Source: Sipunculus nudus
Lineage: Eukaryota > Annelida > Sipuncula > Golfingiida > Sipunculidae
DNA: 64,000 nucleotides
Assembly: GCA_026874595.1 (NCBI GenBank)
Contig: CM049322.1
Location: forward strand, 40,852,840-40,916,839
Direction: 5' to 3'
Positions 1-27,618 of this stretch are shown here, in pieces. The stretch's first letter is position 1. Each line of letters begins with the position of its first letter. The position numbers were made by a program, and so were the translations under genes. Below the pieces are notes generated by a model. It was not told the origin of the DNA, did not search any database, and saw nothing but the letters and a program-made list of their open reading frames with translations.

Positions 1-1112
1 TTTTTGAAAATTTCAAATTTCTCTGTACGACATGGCACGCACCCTCCCCACGCTCGTTAACGAAGACCTTAATCATTGACACGACGCATTGCGTGGCATT
101 GCGGGAACGAAAATCGTGCCAGTGTCAGGGTGGCATTACAGTCAATGTACATTTTATCATTTTTTTTTTGTCTTTGTTCTTATCCGTCAAAGGCCAACGG
201 TCTTTAACACGAAAATTTTGCAGGGCACAGAGAGGAGTTCTACCGTAGACACATACATCCAGAAACACAATTTGGCGTAATGAGCTGCATACGGTATATA
301 AAGCACATTATGCAACTTTCATATTTTATGAGATGTATTTTATTACATTGAGCTACTTTAAATAAATTATATGATTACAACATCATTCTGATAAGGATAT
401 GTGTATATTACATAACACATATAACATAACATAATTCATAACATTATATATAACATATTATCTTGTTTGCGTAACGCGTTTGTCGTGTATATTGCTCGCA
501 TCATCATCCGATAAACTCTTCACTGGACTCATAGAACCTTATTGATTCCGAGTCATAAGACAATTTTTTTTCAGGTACCGGAATGGGTACATGAACCACC
601 ATGTGGGATTTAGATTTATATCTTGCATAGTCCAAGGATAACAAGTTACTTAATGCCCACTTTCCCATCCTTCACAGTTCGATCAGCGACACCGATCGAT
701 TGATCATGAGACAGTTTGTGACCTTTGGTGTTAAACTTAGCATACGATGTCGGACGGAGTACACACATATAACGATTTATCTGTGTACCCAGTCCACATA
801 TCATAAAATTGAACAAGGTATGCATATAAATAACGGTAAATGATAAAAGTAAACGGTAAAATCTTTGTTGTGTAATTGAATTTACATTTTATCCACTATC
901 TTCAACGCACGTTTTACATTATTGCCTGTGTTATATAGCCCATATAACCTTATAATTTATACTTGAACACATATAATACGACACCTGTAATACCAGGCAC
1001 ATATGATGAATTTACATTCCTTCCAGGAAAGTATGGATCCAAACTGATCATACCGATCACTTGGCTGCCACTTGATTACACACGACATGACCGCTTAATG
1101 CAACATGTACAA
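1..1112. other. 3' flank of LRR-Ig A, no gene seen
   Basis: AT-rich sequence with stop codons in all frames. The open frames at 89-280 and 963-1238 have no splice context and no recognisable domain. Confidence 0.6.
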
Positions 1113-1118
1113 TTTATT
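1113..1118 (-). promoter_or_regulatory. Candidate poly(A) signal for LRR-Ig A
   Basis: AATAAA on the minus strand about 130 nt after the stop codon; it is the first such hexamer downstream. Confidence 0.45.
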
Positions 1119-1244
1119 GCTTTTCTCTACAAAGCCTTCACTATCGATAATCAGCTTTGTTTACGTTTGCATATAAGGTCATTTCACGAAATATGCTTTA
1201 CCGCATTAATAATTAGCAATCCTTGCATAATTATGTAATATACG

Positions 1245-1733
1245 TTATTTTGTCATTAAAACGTTATTCTTGTCCACAGAGCCTGTGGTGACCCTTTCTG
1301 TCGACGTTTCTATTTCTTCGGTCACGCGTTCAAGACCGCCATATGACCTTTGACCTCTAGCTATCCTTGCCCTTTCCACAGGAATCGGTGGTGTTGTCTG
1401 CACGGAGGGCGCAGCCTCGGTTTGACCTTCCTCGGACGCCCCTCCCATCCTCTGATATCGCTCACCTCGTCGGCGTTTAAAAATATAAAATGCAAGTCCA
1501 AAACCTCCGAGCACTGCACCCACAAAGATTATAGACAGTACTACGGCAATGGCCGCCGGGGGCGGAGTATAACTGGGTCGAGGATTACCCAGCGGAAATA
1601 CGTAACCCAAACTTCCGCCAGCGTTTGACGCGGCCATGGTGTAGTTCCCGCTAACGTTGGATATGAGTGTTATCTGAAGAGATGCCAGGACACTCCAGTT
1701 TGCAAAATGCGTCTCCGTAGCTCTGTATATGTC
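1245..1733 (-). CDS. LRR-Ig A exon 3: end of Ig-like domain, TM, cytoplasmic tail
   Basis: Acceptor TTTTGCAG|GAC at 1733; stop TAA 1247-1245. It encodes residues 485-646. The Ig F-strand motif reads SGNYTMAASNAGG where a canonical domain has YxC, so Cys is replaced by Met. TM is 545-569 (AIAVVLSIIFVGAVLGG...), followed by KRRRG. Tail Tyr and Thr/Ser residues are present but no named signalling motif is evident. Confidence 0.87.
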   Translation of the reverse strand, partial: DIYRATETHFANWSVLASLQITLISNVSGNYTMAASNAGGSLGYVFPLGNPRPSYTPPPAAIAVVLSIIFVGAVLGGFGLAFYIFKRRRGERYQRMGGASEEGQTEAAPSVQTTPPIPVERARIARGQRSYGGLERVTEEIETSTERVTTGSVDKNNVLMTK

Positions 1734-4712
1734 CTGCAAAAGTATTTAATGGCTATGTTAAACAAGCTTATAAATGTAGGACTAAGGCCAAAAAAAATAA
1801 AAGGTATGGTTCTCAGGCACCGCCCGCGTCAATTTTAACCCCCCGCATCAAAAATTTTTATTTTGATTTTTATCTTTCCAGAAGATAAATAATACAATTT
1901 ATGTAGTATTTAGCAAAATATTTGTAATTTTCATGGTTTTTCCTGATTATATGACATTTTTATCGAAACATCCAAAAAAAGGTCAAAAATAAAATACCGC
2001 ACGCCCGCACTGATTTCTGAAAAAAAGTGCCTGAGAACCATGCCTTATTTTTTTTTTGGCCTAAAGAATGTTTTATGGCCCGATGTAAAAGATCACAGAA
2101 AAAGTATTACAGAATAGTATACATTTGTATACGTTAATAAGGTACTCTCTTGCGCGGAATTTCTTATTAACCAGATAACACCTACTAGTTTGTATATATT
2201 TCCCACAGGGGAGATACTTTCATAATAAAAAAAAAATAATTGTATGCTTTATAATGGAAATGAAAGATACTGCAATAAATGACTAGGTTATAATCGTTTG
2301 AATGTGCTTTAAATCTATCATTGCCATTAAGAGGGTAATGTCTCATATAACAAACTTGCATGTATGTGTCTATATATAACGTGTTTATTACAAACTACCG
2401 CTGGAATCTTAAATGTAGATTGCACAAATTGAATACACTGACCGCAGACCGTGTGTTTACTGAAGACAGAGGTACAATGTACTGTCCCGAGGGTAACATC
2501 CACATAGTTTGTGGGGCACCACCATGCAGCATTACCTGAGAAGGAGAAAAATGAACAAATAAACAGAAACCAAAACCCCACCAGCACCACCCTGCAGCAT
2601 TACCTGGGAAGGAGAAAAATGAACAAATAAACTCAAACGAAAACTCTTACATTTTCAGGTAATATTTTTTTCCAAGATTCTCACACCCAATTTTCTATAT
2701 AAAAAAAAAGAACGAAGTAATATGGGAGAGAAAAAAATTGTCGTCCGAATCCGTATTGAGAACCGAATCCAGATTACTTCTGAATTCGGTCTTTCAATAT
2801 TCCTTTTCTCTTTTGATTCAATGACCTACAAACCTTAATTTCGATCTAAAATTACACAGAAACTTTGAAGATGGATAATCTATAATGAAAACAGAACATG
2901 GGACATTATTGAGCTATACTATATACAGACCGAGTGAACCATGCAAAATGGTGACGTGCCTTTAATTCCTTACATAAGTACTGCATATCAAGACATGTTT
3001 GAATACAAATGAATGGTGTGGATATGATTTCATTGTTGCGAACAAAAAGACAATTATATTTTAATATATTTAATATATTTTATATTTTATAATATATATA
3101 AACTTTATATTTATTTATAGGGAAGTACGTGAGGAAGTAATCAAAGGCAACCCAGATCACAGATCAATGTGGGGTTTTAGTTTATGTTTATCGTATTGCG
3201 AAATCTCAAAATTTTTCTTCAACGAATACTTAATTCTTAATAACAACAATTAATAACTACATATACTTGTAATTTTCAAATAAGTTTATTTTTTAATTTA
3301 TAAACTATAAATATCTATAGTGAGTAAATACGTACAGCAAATGTGGTTTCCGATGCAGAAACGTATGTGTGAACCGTAAGGATTTTCGGCGGGTCGCACG
3401 TAAGCTCTGTAGACGGAATCTGCGACAGAGGCTCCAGACTTAGTGTAGCAGGGCTGTCACAGTACACGGCGGCTGGTCCAGCCACCCACAGATTTGCCCA
3501 TGGATAGGTAATCGTATCATCCATGGCCTCGCGAATCCAGACCGCATTGCAGTTACAAAACAAACTGTTCCCGTGGATCAAGGCAGTTTTAAGATTACTT
3601 GACCTGACAAATAAGTTCTGCTCAAACGAAGTTATTGAATTGAACGATATATCCAATGTCTCCAGTGCCACAGGGTTTGGTAAAACGGCTGCTGGAAAAG
3701 TTGTAAGCATTGTGTTGTTACAGACGGATAAAGTTTGTAATGAATCCAGACCTCCAAATGCGGATGTCTCTATGGTTCCTAAATTCTCGTTGCTGCACAT
3801 TGAAACTTCTTTTAAAGCTGTTGACCTGTGTAAACTCAGGGCAGGGAGAGTGCTGATCAAGTTGCCGTTAAAACGAAATGTTTCGACTGAGCTTGTTAAA
3901 GTATCGTTAGGAAACGTGCTAAAAAGGTTGTATGACAAGTCAAGGGTTAGCAGTTTCGTATTAGCAGTTAGCAAGTCCCGTGGTAACGTAGATATGTTAT
4001 TGTAACTCAAATCTAGATGGGTTAACCACGTCATACTGACGAAAGCGTTGGCGTCAATAACTGCTATTCTGTTGTTGCCTAGCAAAAGTGAGTTAGCATT
4101 TGTCAATCCTGTAAAGACCAATCCAGGAAGTGATGGTATAACATTATTCTTAAGGTTTAATTTATCAAGTTTGTTTAAGTTACTGAACACCGCTCCGCTG
4201 AGCTCCGAGATCGCATTGCCACTTAAGTCCAGTTCGGTTTGAAGCGAATCTAACCCAGTAAATGTTTGTGCAGTCACTTTTGATATTAAATTATTTGGAA
4301 GCAGTAACTCGTTCAGCAGCGCTAGTTTAGAGAATAGGCCATCAGGGATTTCCGGCAAAGCGGTGTCGTGCAGCGACAAAAGGGTTAATTTGATCACCTG
4401 ATCGAAGGAGCCGTTTTCAATGGATGCCAGAGGGCTTCTTGAAAGTATTAACGTACGTAAACTTGTAGCGTTTTCAAAATCTCTCCGCCTGATGGCGCTG
4501 ATGTTGCTTCCAGAAATGGTGAGTCCAAGAACATCCGCCCCAAGGCCTTCTGGGATCGTACTTCCAGGATATTCCGTGCACACGATAGTCATCCCCGGGT
4601 CATTCGGTGTACACACGCAGTTTTGCGGGCATGCCGCATATACAGGCCTCTGTGCTTCTTGCAAGCCCAGTATAAATGCAAAAATGAGACAGGTTTTGCC
4701 GAATCTAGCCAT
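1245..4712 (-). CDS. LRR / Ig-like / single-pass membrane protein (LRR-Ig A), 3 exons
   Basis: Coding exons 4712-3336, 2535-2461 and 1733-1245, all joined in phase 0, give 646 aa. The ATG at 4712 is chosen because it sits in a strong Kozak context (CCAACCATGG) and opens a signal peptide (residues 1-26). An in-frame ATG at 4730 is the alternative. Order: LRRNT with Cys 28/32/34/45, about a dozen LRRs (59-380), LRRCT with four Cys (386, 388, 418, 439), an Ig-like domain (about 445-530) lacking both canonical cysteines, a proline-rich linker, TM 545-569, and a 77-aa tail beginning KRRRG. LRR-Ig proteins usually act in adhesion or ligand binding at the cell surface; ligand and function are not predictable here. 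It is paralogous to the gene at 39708-43803 (same exon plan and phases). It is divergent from the RTK. Family and structure are well supported; the 5' UTR is not resolved. Confidence 0.87.
1783..2064. mobile_element. MITE family C, copy 1 (in LRR-Ig A intron 2)
   Basis: About 282 bp with imperfect terminal inverted repeats of about 35 bp. The left end reads TAAGGCCAAAAAAAATAAAA then GGTATGGTTCTCAGGCAC; the right end is its complement. A second copy lies at 23151-23454 in an RTK intron. No coding capacity; TA or TAA may be the target duplication. Confidence 0.75.
2461..2535 (-). CDS. LRR-Ig A exon 2: 25-codon micro-exon, middle of Ig-like domain
   Basis: Acceptor TTCTCCTTCTCAG precedes 2535 and donor TCA|GTAAAC follows 2461. 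In phase 0 it reads VMLHGGAPQTMWMLPSGQ..., which aligns with exon 2 of the paralogue at 41540-41632 (...VLPNVVWMTPEG...VPL). The frame is set by this homology and by phase: a longer open frame over the same bases (2327-2590) does not join its neighbours. Confidence 0.82.
2517..2637 (-). repeat. Tandem duplication of the LRR-Ig A exon 2 acceptor region
   Basis: About 50 bp containing polypyrimidine tract, CAG and the first exon bases occurs twice (2517-2567 and 2582-2636). The second, upstream acceptor (CCCAG) would start the exon at 2603, 68 nt earlier. This shifts the frame and ends the protein after 23 codons. Confidence 0.85.
3336..4712 (-). CDS. LRR-Ig A exon 1: signal peptide, LRRs, LRRCT, start of Ig-like domain
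   Basis: 459 codons, ending ...ETTFA at 3336, followed by donor GTACGT (3335-3330). Reading through adds only a few intronic codons before a stop. Repeats of the LxxLxLxxNxI type (for example LDLSYNNISTLP) run through the middle. Confidence 0.9.
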
Positions 4713-4802
4713 GGTTGGGGTGGATACCATCTCCAGTTTGTTACATGTAACTTTGGGACAGCTTAATTGAAGACGGTTATGAATTTTGCAAACTCCGGAC
4801 AA

Positions 4803-6093
4803 TCAGTTCCTGTTCATGACACGCTCTCTTGATTTTAACACTTTTCCTTGTACGTCCACCGATGTTTGTTTAGCCAGTTCTTGGTTGTGTCAGCTCGCAA
4901 ATAAACAGAGGAACAAAAGTAAAGACATAAACAAAAACTTTACACTCTAATATGGTAGTAAACCAGGTGAAATCCAAGATAATTCCAAGAACTTGTGCAT
5001 TCCAGTCAACTTGCGATTACCTACAATCTTTTCTTTGTGTGCAGTTACTTGTAACAGGCACCTATCTTTTTGTTTTTTATAAAGCGGAGGCTGTTGTTCT
5101 GAGTAATTCCTAAAAAGAAACCCTATTCATAAAAAAAGTCAGAAGTTTAAAGACAGATGGTAAGAGGTCTATCCTTCATAGCTCATAGATAGATCCTGCA
5201 GGAAACGATCATATCTGTTAGTTATCACCGTTTGTATTTTTTTTAGAAATCCATTCTTCAATATTTGCCACCTTGCCAAATCTCATCAAATAATCCTATG
5301 GTAAGCAAATGTCGTAAAATCGCAATCCCTTTGGACGCTGAATCTATTATGGTATAGTCGTCCATTCGTAGATGTTTAGGTTTTCCTCGGCCGTGTTTGC
5401 AAAATGAAAGGGGCCAAACTCCTGCTGCGAATGCTTTGGTTTTCTGGCGAACACATCATATAAAGTTCCTTGTTGCCGGCAGACGCATGCCCCTATTTGA
5501 GGAAGAAGCCAGCCACTCTACAATGCACGTGAGGTATTATGACGTCAGTCAAGAAAATCATGTGCATTGATCAAAATCATATGATCTCATAGTCTGACAT
5601 ATATCTATTCACAATTACACGGCATAAAACTTGATTCAAACGAGCCAAGTGAAACATGACTGAACATAGCTACATGAACTTTGCACGCTGTCTGGGGCGG
5701 TCTGAATTGAGTGCACTATCAGTATTGGCTTGTACCGCACGATAATCATATAGAACGCTAACAATTAGACGGCACGAAATAATATATCCGTGCAGTAAGG
5801 GTGGATAAAACTGGACCTAACGGAAATTAATATGGAATGTTATCAGAGTTTAGGGTAAGAGATCTGGTCAAGCCCTATATCACAGATGACCTTTGGTGAC
5901 CTTTTGTCTAATGGTCAAGGAAACATGGTTCGAAAGTACGCGTGTATGTTTAGTATGTAAGTGTGCGTCCAGACAGTGGTTAGGTGATTCAAAGTTCAGA
6001 CATGACCTCATTAGTGATATGATTATAACCTATGTTCACGGGTCAATAAGACAGCGTCCAGACAGCAGACTTACATACATACACATACATACA

Positions 6094-6135
<42 letters not shown>

Positions 6136-6173
6136 GGAGTGCCCTCTGTATAATAGGGCTGGGTATCGGTCAG
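4803..6173. other. Intergenic region upstream of LRR-Ig A
   Basis: Must hold the LRR-Ig A promoter and any 5' UTR exon on the minus strand. No clear TATA box, CpG island or further exon could be recognised. A GT microsatellite ends it. Confidence 0.5.
6098..6135. repeat. (GT)n microsatellite
   Basis: About 18 GT units following short CATA repeats. Open frames reading CVCVCV here are artefacts. Confidence 0.9.
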
Positions 6174-6182
6174 CCCATTTCC

Positions 6183-8032
6183 TGGGTCTTTCTAAACACC
6201 GAAAAGTACCGAAAAGTATCGAGAAGTTACCGAAAAGTACCGAAAAGTACCATAAAGTTACCGAAAAGTACCAAAAAGTTACCGAAAAGTAACTGAAAAG
6301 ACTTTAAAAGCACCTTTTAATTAATGTTAACACTACAAATAACCTAAAATTAGGTTCAGACCGTCAGTAAAGTTAGCAAATTGTGTTCTTCTCTTTTATA
6401 GGATGATGAAAAGTGACTGAAAAGCACCATATAGTGACAAAATGTTATTCAATAAGTACTAAAAAATACCAAAAGGTACTGAAAAGTTACCAAAAAGTAC
6501 TGAAAAGTACTGAAATGTTCGGAAAAGTACTGAAATGAAAATGAAAAGATACCACAGTGTACCGAAAAGTTACCGAAATGACTATAAAAGCTGGTTTTAC
6601 ATGACATTAAACATACCAAAGTGTTCTACATGCTATTTATTCACAGAATAAATAATTAGTCTTGATATATCCTAAAACCCCTGATATTACTTAGTGAAAT
6701 ATGTTACTTAGTGAAATATGAACCTTTTGTTTTTTTGTGGTGAGTGCTTTGCCATTATATGTTTTCGGTGTGAGAGATAATATAATCAAATTCCTTTCCA
6801 TTCTTAGTGTTTAAGTGAAATTAAATGTTCTTGCTTTAGGTGTTTGGTCATTTAAGAATTATATTATTTTCCAAATTTTATTTACATAAAATATTCCATA
6901 ACATGTACTTAATTCAGAACCTTTCAATGGTCTAAAATGGCACTTTATGAAAAAAATATGGACATATTTTGTTTGAGATGCATACTGATTTCACAATACA
7001 TTAAACATTCAAAGGTGTGCTGCTCTTGGTTTTATTTATTTTAAAGTCATCAATCTACCTCTGTCATAAGGCTGTACCAGTATACACTGTTAAATACTGC
7101 CAAGAGAATAAATAACTGTTCAATATTTCAAATGATGTTCCCATTCAAATCAGCTTAAAAATTGAATTAAACATCTAAAGTGTATAATGAGCAGATATTC
7201 CAAAATAAAAATGGTTATTTTCATTAAAGTAATTCAGTAGCTTTTAAGTGACTTTTCGGTTACCTTTTTTTTTAATTTTTAATACTTTAATATATGATAA
7301 CATTTTGTCATTTTATAGTACAAGTTTATCAGTTATTTTTCATAATTCTATAAAAAGTGCACACAATTTGCTAACTTTACTGACAGTCTAAAACAATTTT
7401 GGTAATTTTTGGGGTAAACATAATTTAAAAATTGCTTTTATAGTTGTTTCAGTTACTTTTTGGTACTGTTCAGTAACTTTTCGAGACTTTTCAGTACCTT
7501 TTCAGTACTTTTTGGTAACTTTTCGGTACTTTTTGGTATGTTTTAGTATTTATTTGATAACATCTTGTCACTTTATGGTACTTTTCAGTAATCCTTTATA
7601 AAGGGTTAGAACAAAATTTGCTGACTTCAGTGACAGTCTTAAACAACTTTTCGGTAATTATGTGTTATAATATATAAAAAAATACTTTAAAAAGTCCTTT
7701 TGGTAACTTTTCAGTACATTTTGGTAACTTTTCAGTTACTTTTCGGACCTTTTCAGTAAATTTTCGGTACTTTTTGGTAATATTTCAGTACTTTTTGGTA
7801 TTTTTTAGTACTCATTTGACAACATTTTGTTACTTTATGGTGCTTTTTGGTCATTTTTCATCATCCTTTATAAAGGGTAAAAAAGAGCACACAATTTGCT
7901 AACTTTACTGACAGTCTGTACCTAATTTTTGTTTATTTTTAGTGTTAACATTAATTAAAAGGTGCTTTTAAAGTCTTTTCATGCAGTTACTTTTCAGTAA
8001 CTTTTCGGTAACTTTTCGGTGTTTAGAAAGAC
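6183..8032. mobile_element. Foldback DNA transposon (family D), 1.85 kb, 8-9 bp target duplication
   Basis: The left end reads GGGTCTTTCTAAACACCGAA and the right end is its complement; CCCATTTCC flanks both sides (6174-6182 and 8033-8041). Both arms are built from degenerate ACCGAAAAGT / ACTGAAAAGT minisatellite units. The block TTGCTAACTTTACTGACAGT recurs at about 7369, 7617 and 7899, and inverted in the left arm near 6370. No transposase ORF, so it is non-autonomous. Target-duplication length suggests hAT-type mobilisation. Confidence 0.8.
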
Positions 8033-8041
8033 CCCATTTCC

Positions 8042-11000
8042 GTACAATATTTAAAGCGATATCGCGATTCATTTAAAGCGATCCGTAATACGTTTTGATG
8101 ATACGCTTAATTTTTGTCTTTTAAACGTATCATTTTTTTTTATTAAACGCTCCGTGAACTGCATATACCTTCCCCAGCCAGTCGCACACGACAACAGTTG
8201 ATTTTATTTAAGTCTTGAAAGGTCAAGATAAGAAATAAAAAGCCGCTTTACTTTAAAAATAACTCAGATTAAAGTTGAGGGGTGCATGACTTGTATCTAT
8301 ATTTGTGAGTAGATTCTGTGTCTCATTAAAACAACGATACAACATGCATAGCGTGTCGGTAACCGTATCGATAAGCATCGACATATCGGATTTATGATAT
8401 AATAAGCAAATACACGATCTTTACTCATGTATTTAGAACGACTTTTACAAAGAAGGAATTGAAGTTGGCCTGCATTTAAAGATGAAACCTTTAACGCTAA
8501 GTGTTAAAAAAATTGATGATATTTTTTATTGAATGGGGATAGTAATTTGGTAATGAAGATTTATGATAAAAAATTATTTCAAGTGATTAAATTTATTAGA
8601 CTATCAAACCATTTTTAACTGATCACCTGCTTCTGAAAATTCTGAAAATTTCTGACATCATTACCAGTATAATATATCTGTATTGAATGACCAGTAATAT
8701 TTATATTTATAAATAAAAAGACACGAATATTCACTATGAGAATACCTGGGAAGCACTTCATGTTTACTAGTGACATGTGTAGTGTTGTTGTGTGTCAACA
8801 TGTGTGTTGGTAAATTTTTATGTTTATGTGGCATCTTATGCTTAGGAAACTGCATACATGTGCTTTCTTTGTCATTTTATTGTTCTTAATATGTTTTATA
8901 TTATTTTTATTATTTATCTATTATACAAAATGGCTACACTATAATACTGTATAAATAAATAGGTTTAAACTAAAGATTTACAAGTATTCAGGCAACATGT
9001 CTGGTATCATGCCTGTCAATCAAAATAAACTTGGGTAATTACCCATATGCTGAACTTTTGTACGGGAAATGTAGCTTTGAATAGCCTTATCAATAAGCAC
9101 AGGAGTTAACTTCCTCTGAAGGTTTGCTTTCTTGAGTGTTTTAATGATAATTAACAGATCATTCAGAACCATGCTATATGATCAGTAAGTGTGTAAATGT
9201 GTATGTATATATATAGCCTTACATGCAGTTTTGAATAAGGTTTTATTCGATAATTGATTGATTGAATATAAACCATTTCAGTTTGAGGGCAGATAAAATC
9301 GTGATAGAGGAAAAAATTTGTTTTTTTTTTTAGATATTGTCATGTAGTTTAATATTATAGTCTGTTTCATCCCCTCATGTCCACCTGTTTTTTGCTATGA
9401 AAGTTTTTATTAGGTACATTTCAAGGGAAACAATTATAGTGTAGAGGAGAGGATTACAGAACCTAATTTTCAACTAGGTAACTAAATTCCTACCTTACGC
9501 CTTATTTGAATAATAGAATTTTCTGAAAATATGAGAAATCAGTCTATATTTTACAACATATCAGACCCACTTATGGCGGTCAAGGTCATTGGTCACATGC
9601 AAAAACAGTCTCAACTGACAGCTGCTGATTGGATGATCTCATGTAAACACTCTAAAAAATATAACCAGCTTAAACAAAGATGGCTACTTATGGAGGGACA
9701 CACAATATCTGCCAGATCATGATAAAGAGACTTAAATGTTATGAAACATAAACCGGGGATTTATTGTAAAATTCTTAACTGCCATATTAGTTTTTCTCTT
9801 CCATATAATGTTTTCTTGGAAAATATTGAAAAATATAAATTTTTAAGAAAATCATCTACAAAAAACAGGTGGACAGCAGGTAGTGAAATGGACTATAGTT
9901 CATTCAAAATCGGATTATTGTTACTGAGGGCTAAATTAAAACAGGGTACCTTTTAAAATTTTACTTTTTAATGTTACAAAATCCTGTGAAAATGAATGAA
10001 AACTTAAAAATGTGTAAAGTATCAGACAGATCACAGTACCAGGTTTAAAATAGTGTACACCTTATGGGGTCTTATATGAATTTAAAGTACTTTTGAAATG
10101 AATTTAGATTATAGAGGTTTAAAAAAATAATGTTACTCTAACTTTTCTATAGCACAAAAAAAGCGGTCGTAATCCACCTGCAAATTACAAAGTACCAATA
10201 AAACCTTAACTCGGGTCCTTTAGAAACAACCTATAGCAAAAAGTATGATAATTTGCTTGTCATAACAAATAGTGATCAGAAACTGCCTGTAGATGGCGCT
10301 GGGAATCAGCCTAAGCTACTACTAAGTATAGTACATGTGGTTCCAAGATGTGTGTGTCCATGTATATGTGTGCGTATGTAATACTAAGTATGTATCCCAT
10401 GTCACGTATTATAAGATTCTCATATCCTGTTATAAGATCCTTACTGTGCGCATCAGCGAAATAAATGTGCACTGAAAAAAAGCGTATTTGCGCGTTTATA
10501 CTTAAGAATAACAGCATTTCTGCTTGACCATAAACTCGTGTATTCGTCAAGTCTGTAGAGTATACATGTACTATAGAATATATTTACAATGTCGCATATA
10601 GGCGAAAGAGTTTTAGTGAATGTGCTAAAAGATGATGATCACTGCAAATCACGTTTTTCCAAGATCTTCTTTTGGAAGTTCAAAGAGAGTAGACACAATT
10701 ATGTTGCGTGTACAATATAGTTTCTATAATAGCTTCTAGAAAGGCGCAAAATGTGGTCGCATAAAGTCCATAAGCTTAATATGAAAATGTGTATATGCTA
10801 ATAGTTGCACATATACCATTTTTATTGCGTTTTTCAATATTTTCTATGACTCATTTTAATTAATAAAATTAAATAAATTGAAAATGTAATGAAGTGGAAA
10901 ACTTTCATACATTAAGACGTAACTATATATATTTGAATAAATGAAAGTGTTGATTACCTGTTAAACACAATGGAACTGTGTGTAAATATGTAATTTCGCA

Positions 11001-11633
11001 CTGAAGATGAAAAATTCTGGGCCAAATGTACTCCGGGGATACGCCTTACATCAGAAACAATATCAGGGTATCCAGCTCCGCCCATTGATGACGCGGTCGG
11101 GTTCGAACTCAGCCTATGGAAAACCTATTCCTACCTGTCTCAATACATGAATGTATAATATGCTTGAAAATTTCAATAATTATTATAAATGTTAGGGAAG
11201 AATATGTAAAGTCACTATAAACCCTTTACTATGAATGGTTTGTGACACCAGAAACAATATTTGCCTACATATAACTTCACTTTGACACAGGCATTTTTGC
11301 AACATAGCGTCCATCTGACCTCTTAGAAATGACCTCCAAATATTAAAATATATATTGCATGAGCAATCATTCAGTGACGGGTATGATATCACTATAAGGA
11401 AACCTTCCCTCATGGGGCAATTCAATAGGATCTTAAACCATACACCATTTCATAAATATGTTCGAGTTGATCTTTATCTATGATTCATACAAATACTTAC
11501 TATCACACCACCCGGTAGACTAGTATGACATCTAACGCTGTTGACCTTAACGGTGTCTAGATGGTTAATCATTAACCCATAACCCACTAAGACGACACAC
11601 CTAGTTAAGCGCTTACTAAAGTGAACAAACAAG
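8042..11633. other. Intergenic region upstream of the RTK
   Basis: AT-rich with no supported gene. Positions 9531-9700 resemble the inside of the MITE at 36425-36925 (shared block near 36650-36740 with GGTCACATGC and CTGATTGG), so this is an interspersed repeat fragment. The RTK promoter must lie at the right edge. Confidence 0.5.

Positions 11634-27618
<15,985 letters not shown>

Noticed and set aside
2327..2590. 87-codon minus-strand open frame over LRR-Ig A exon 2
   Set aside because: Its frame does not match the phase-0 flanking exons nor the paralogue; the correct reading is the 25-codon exon 2535-2461.
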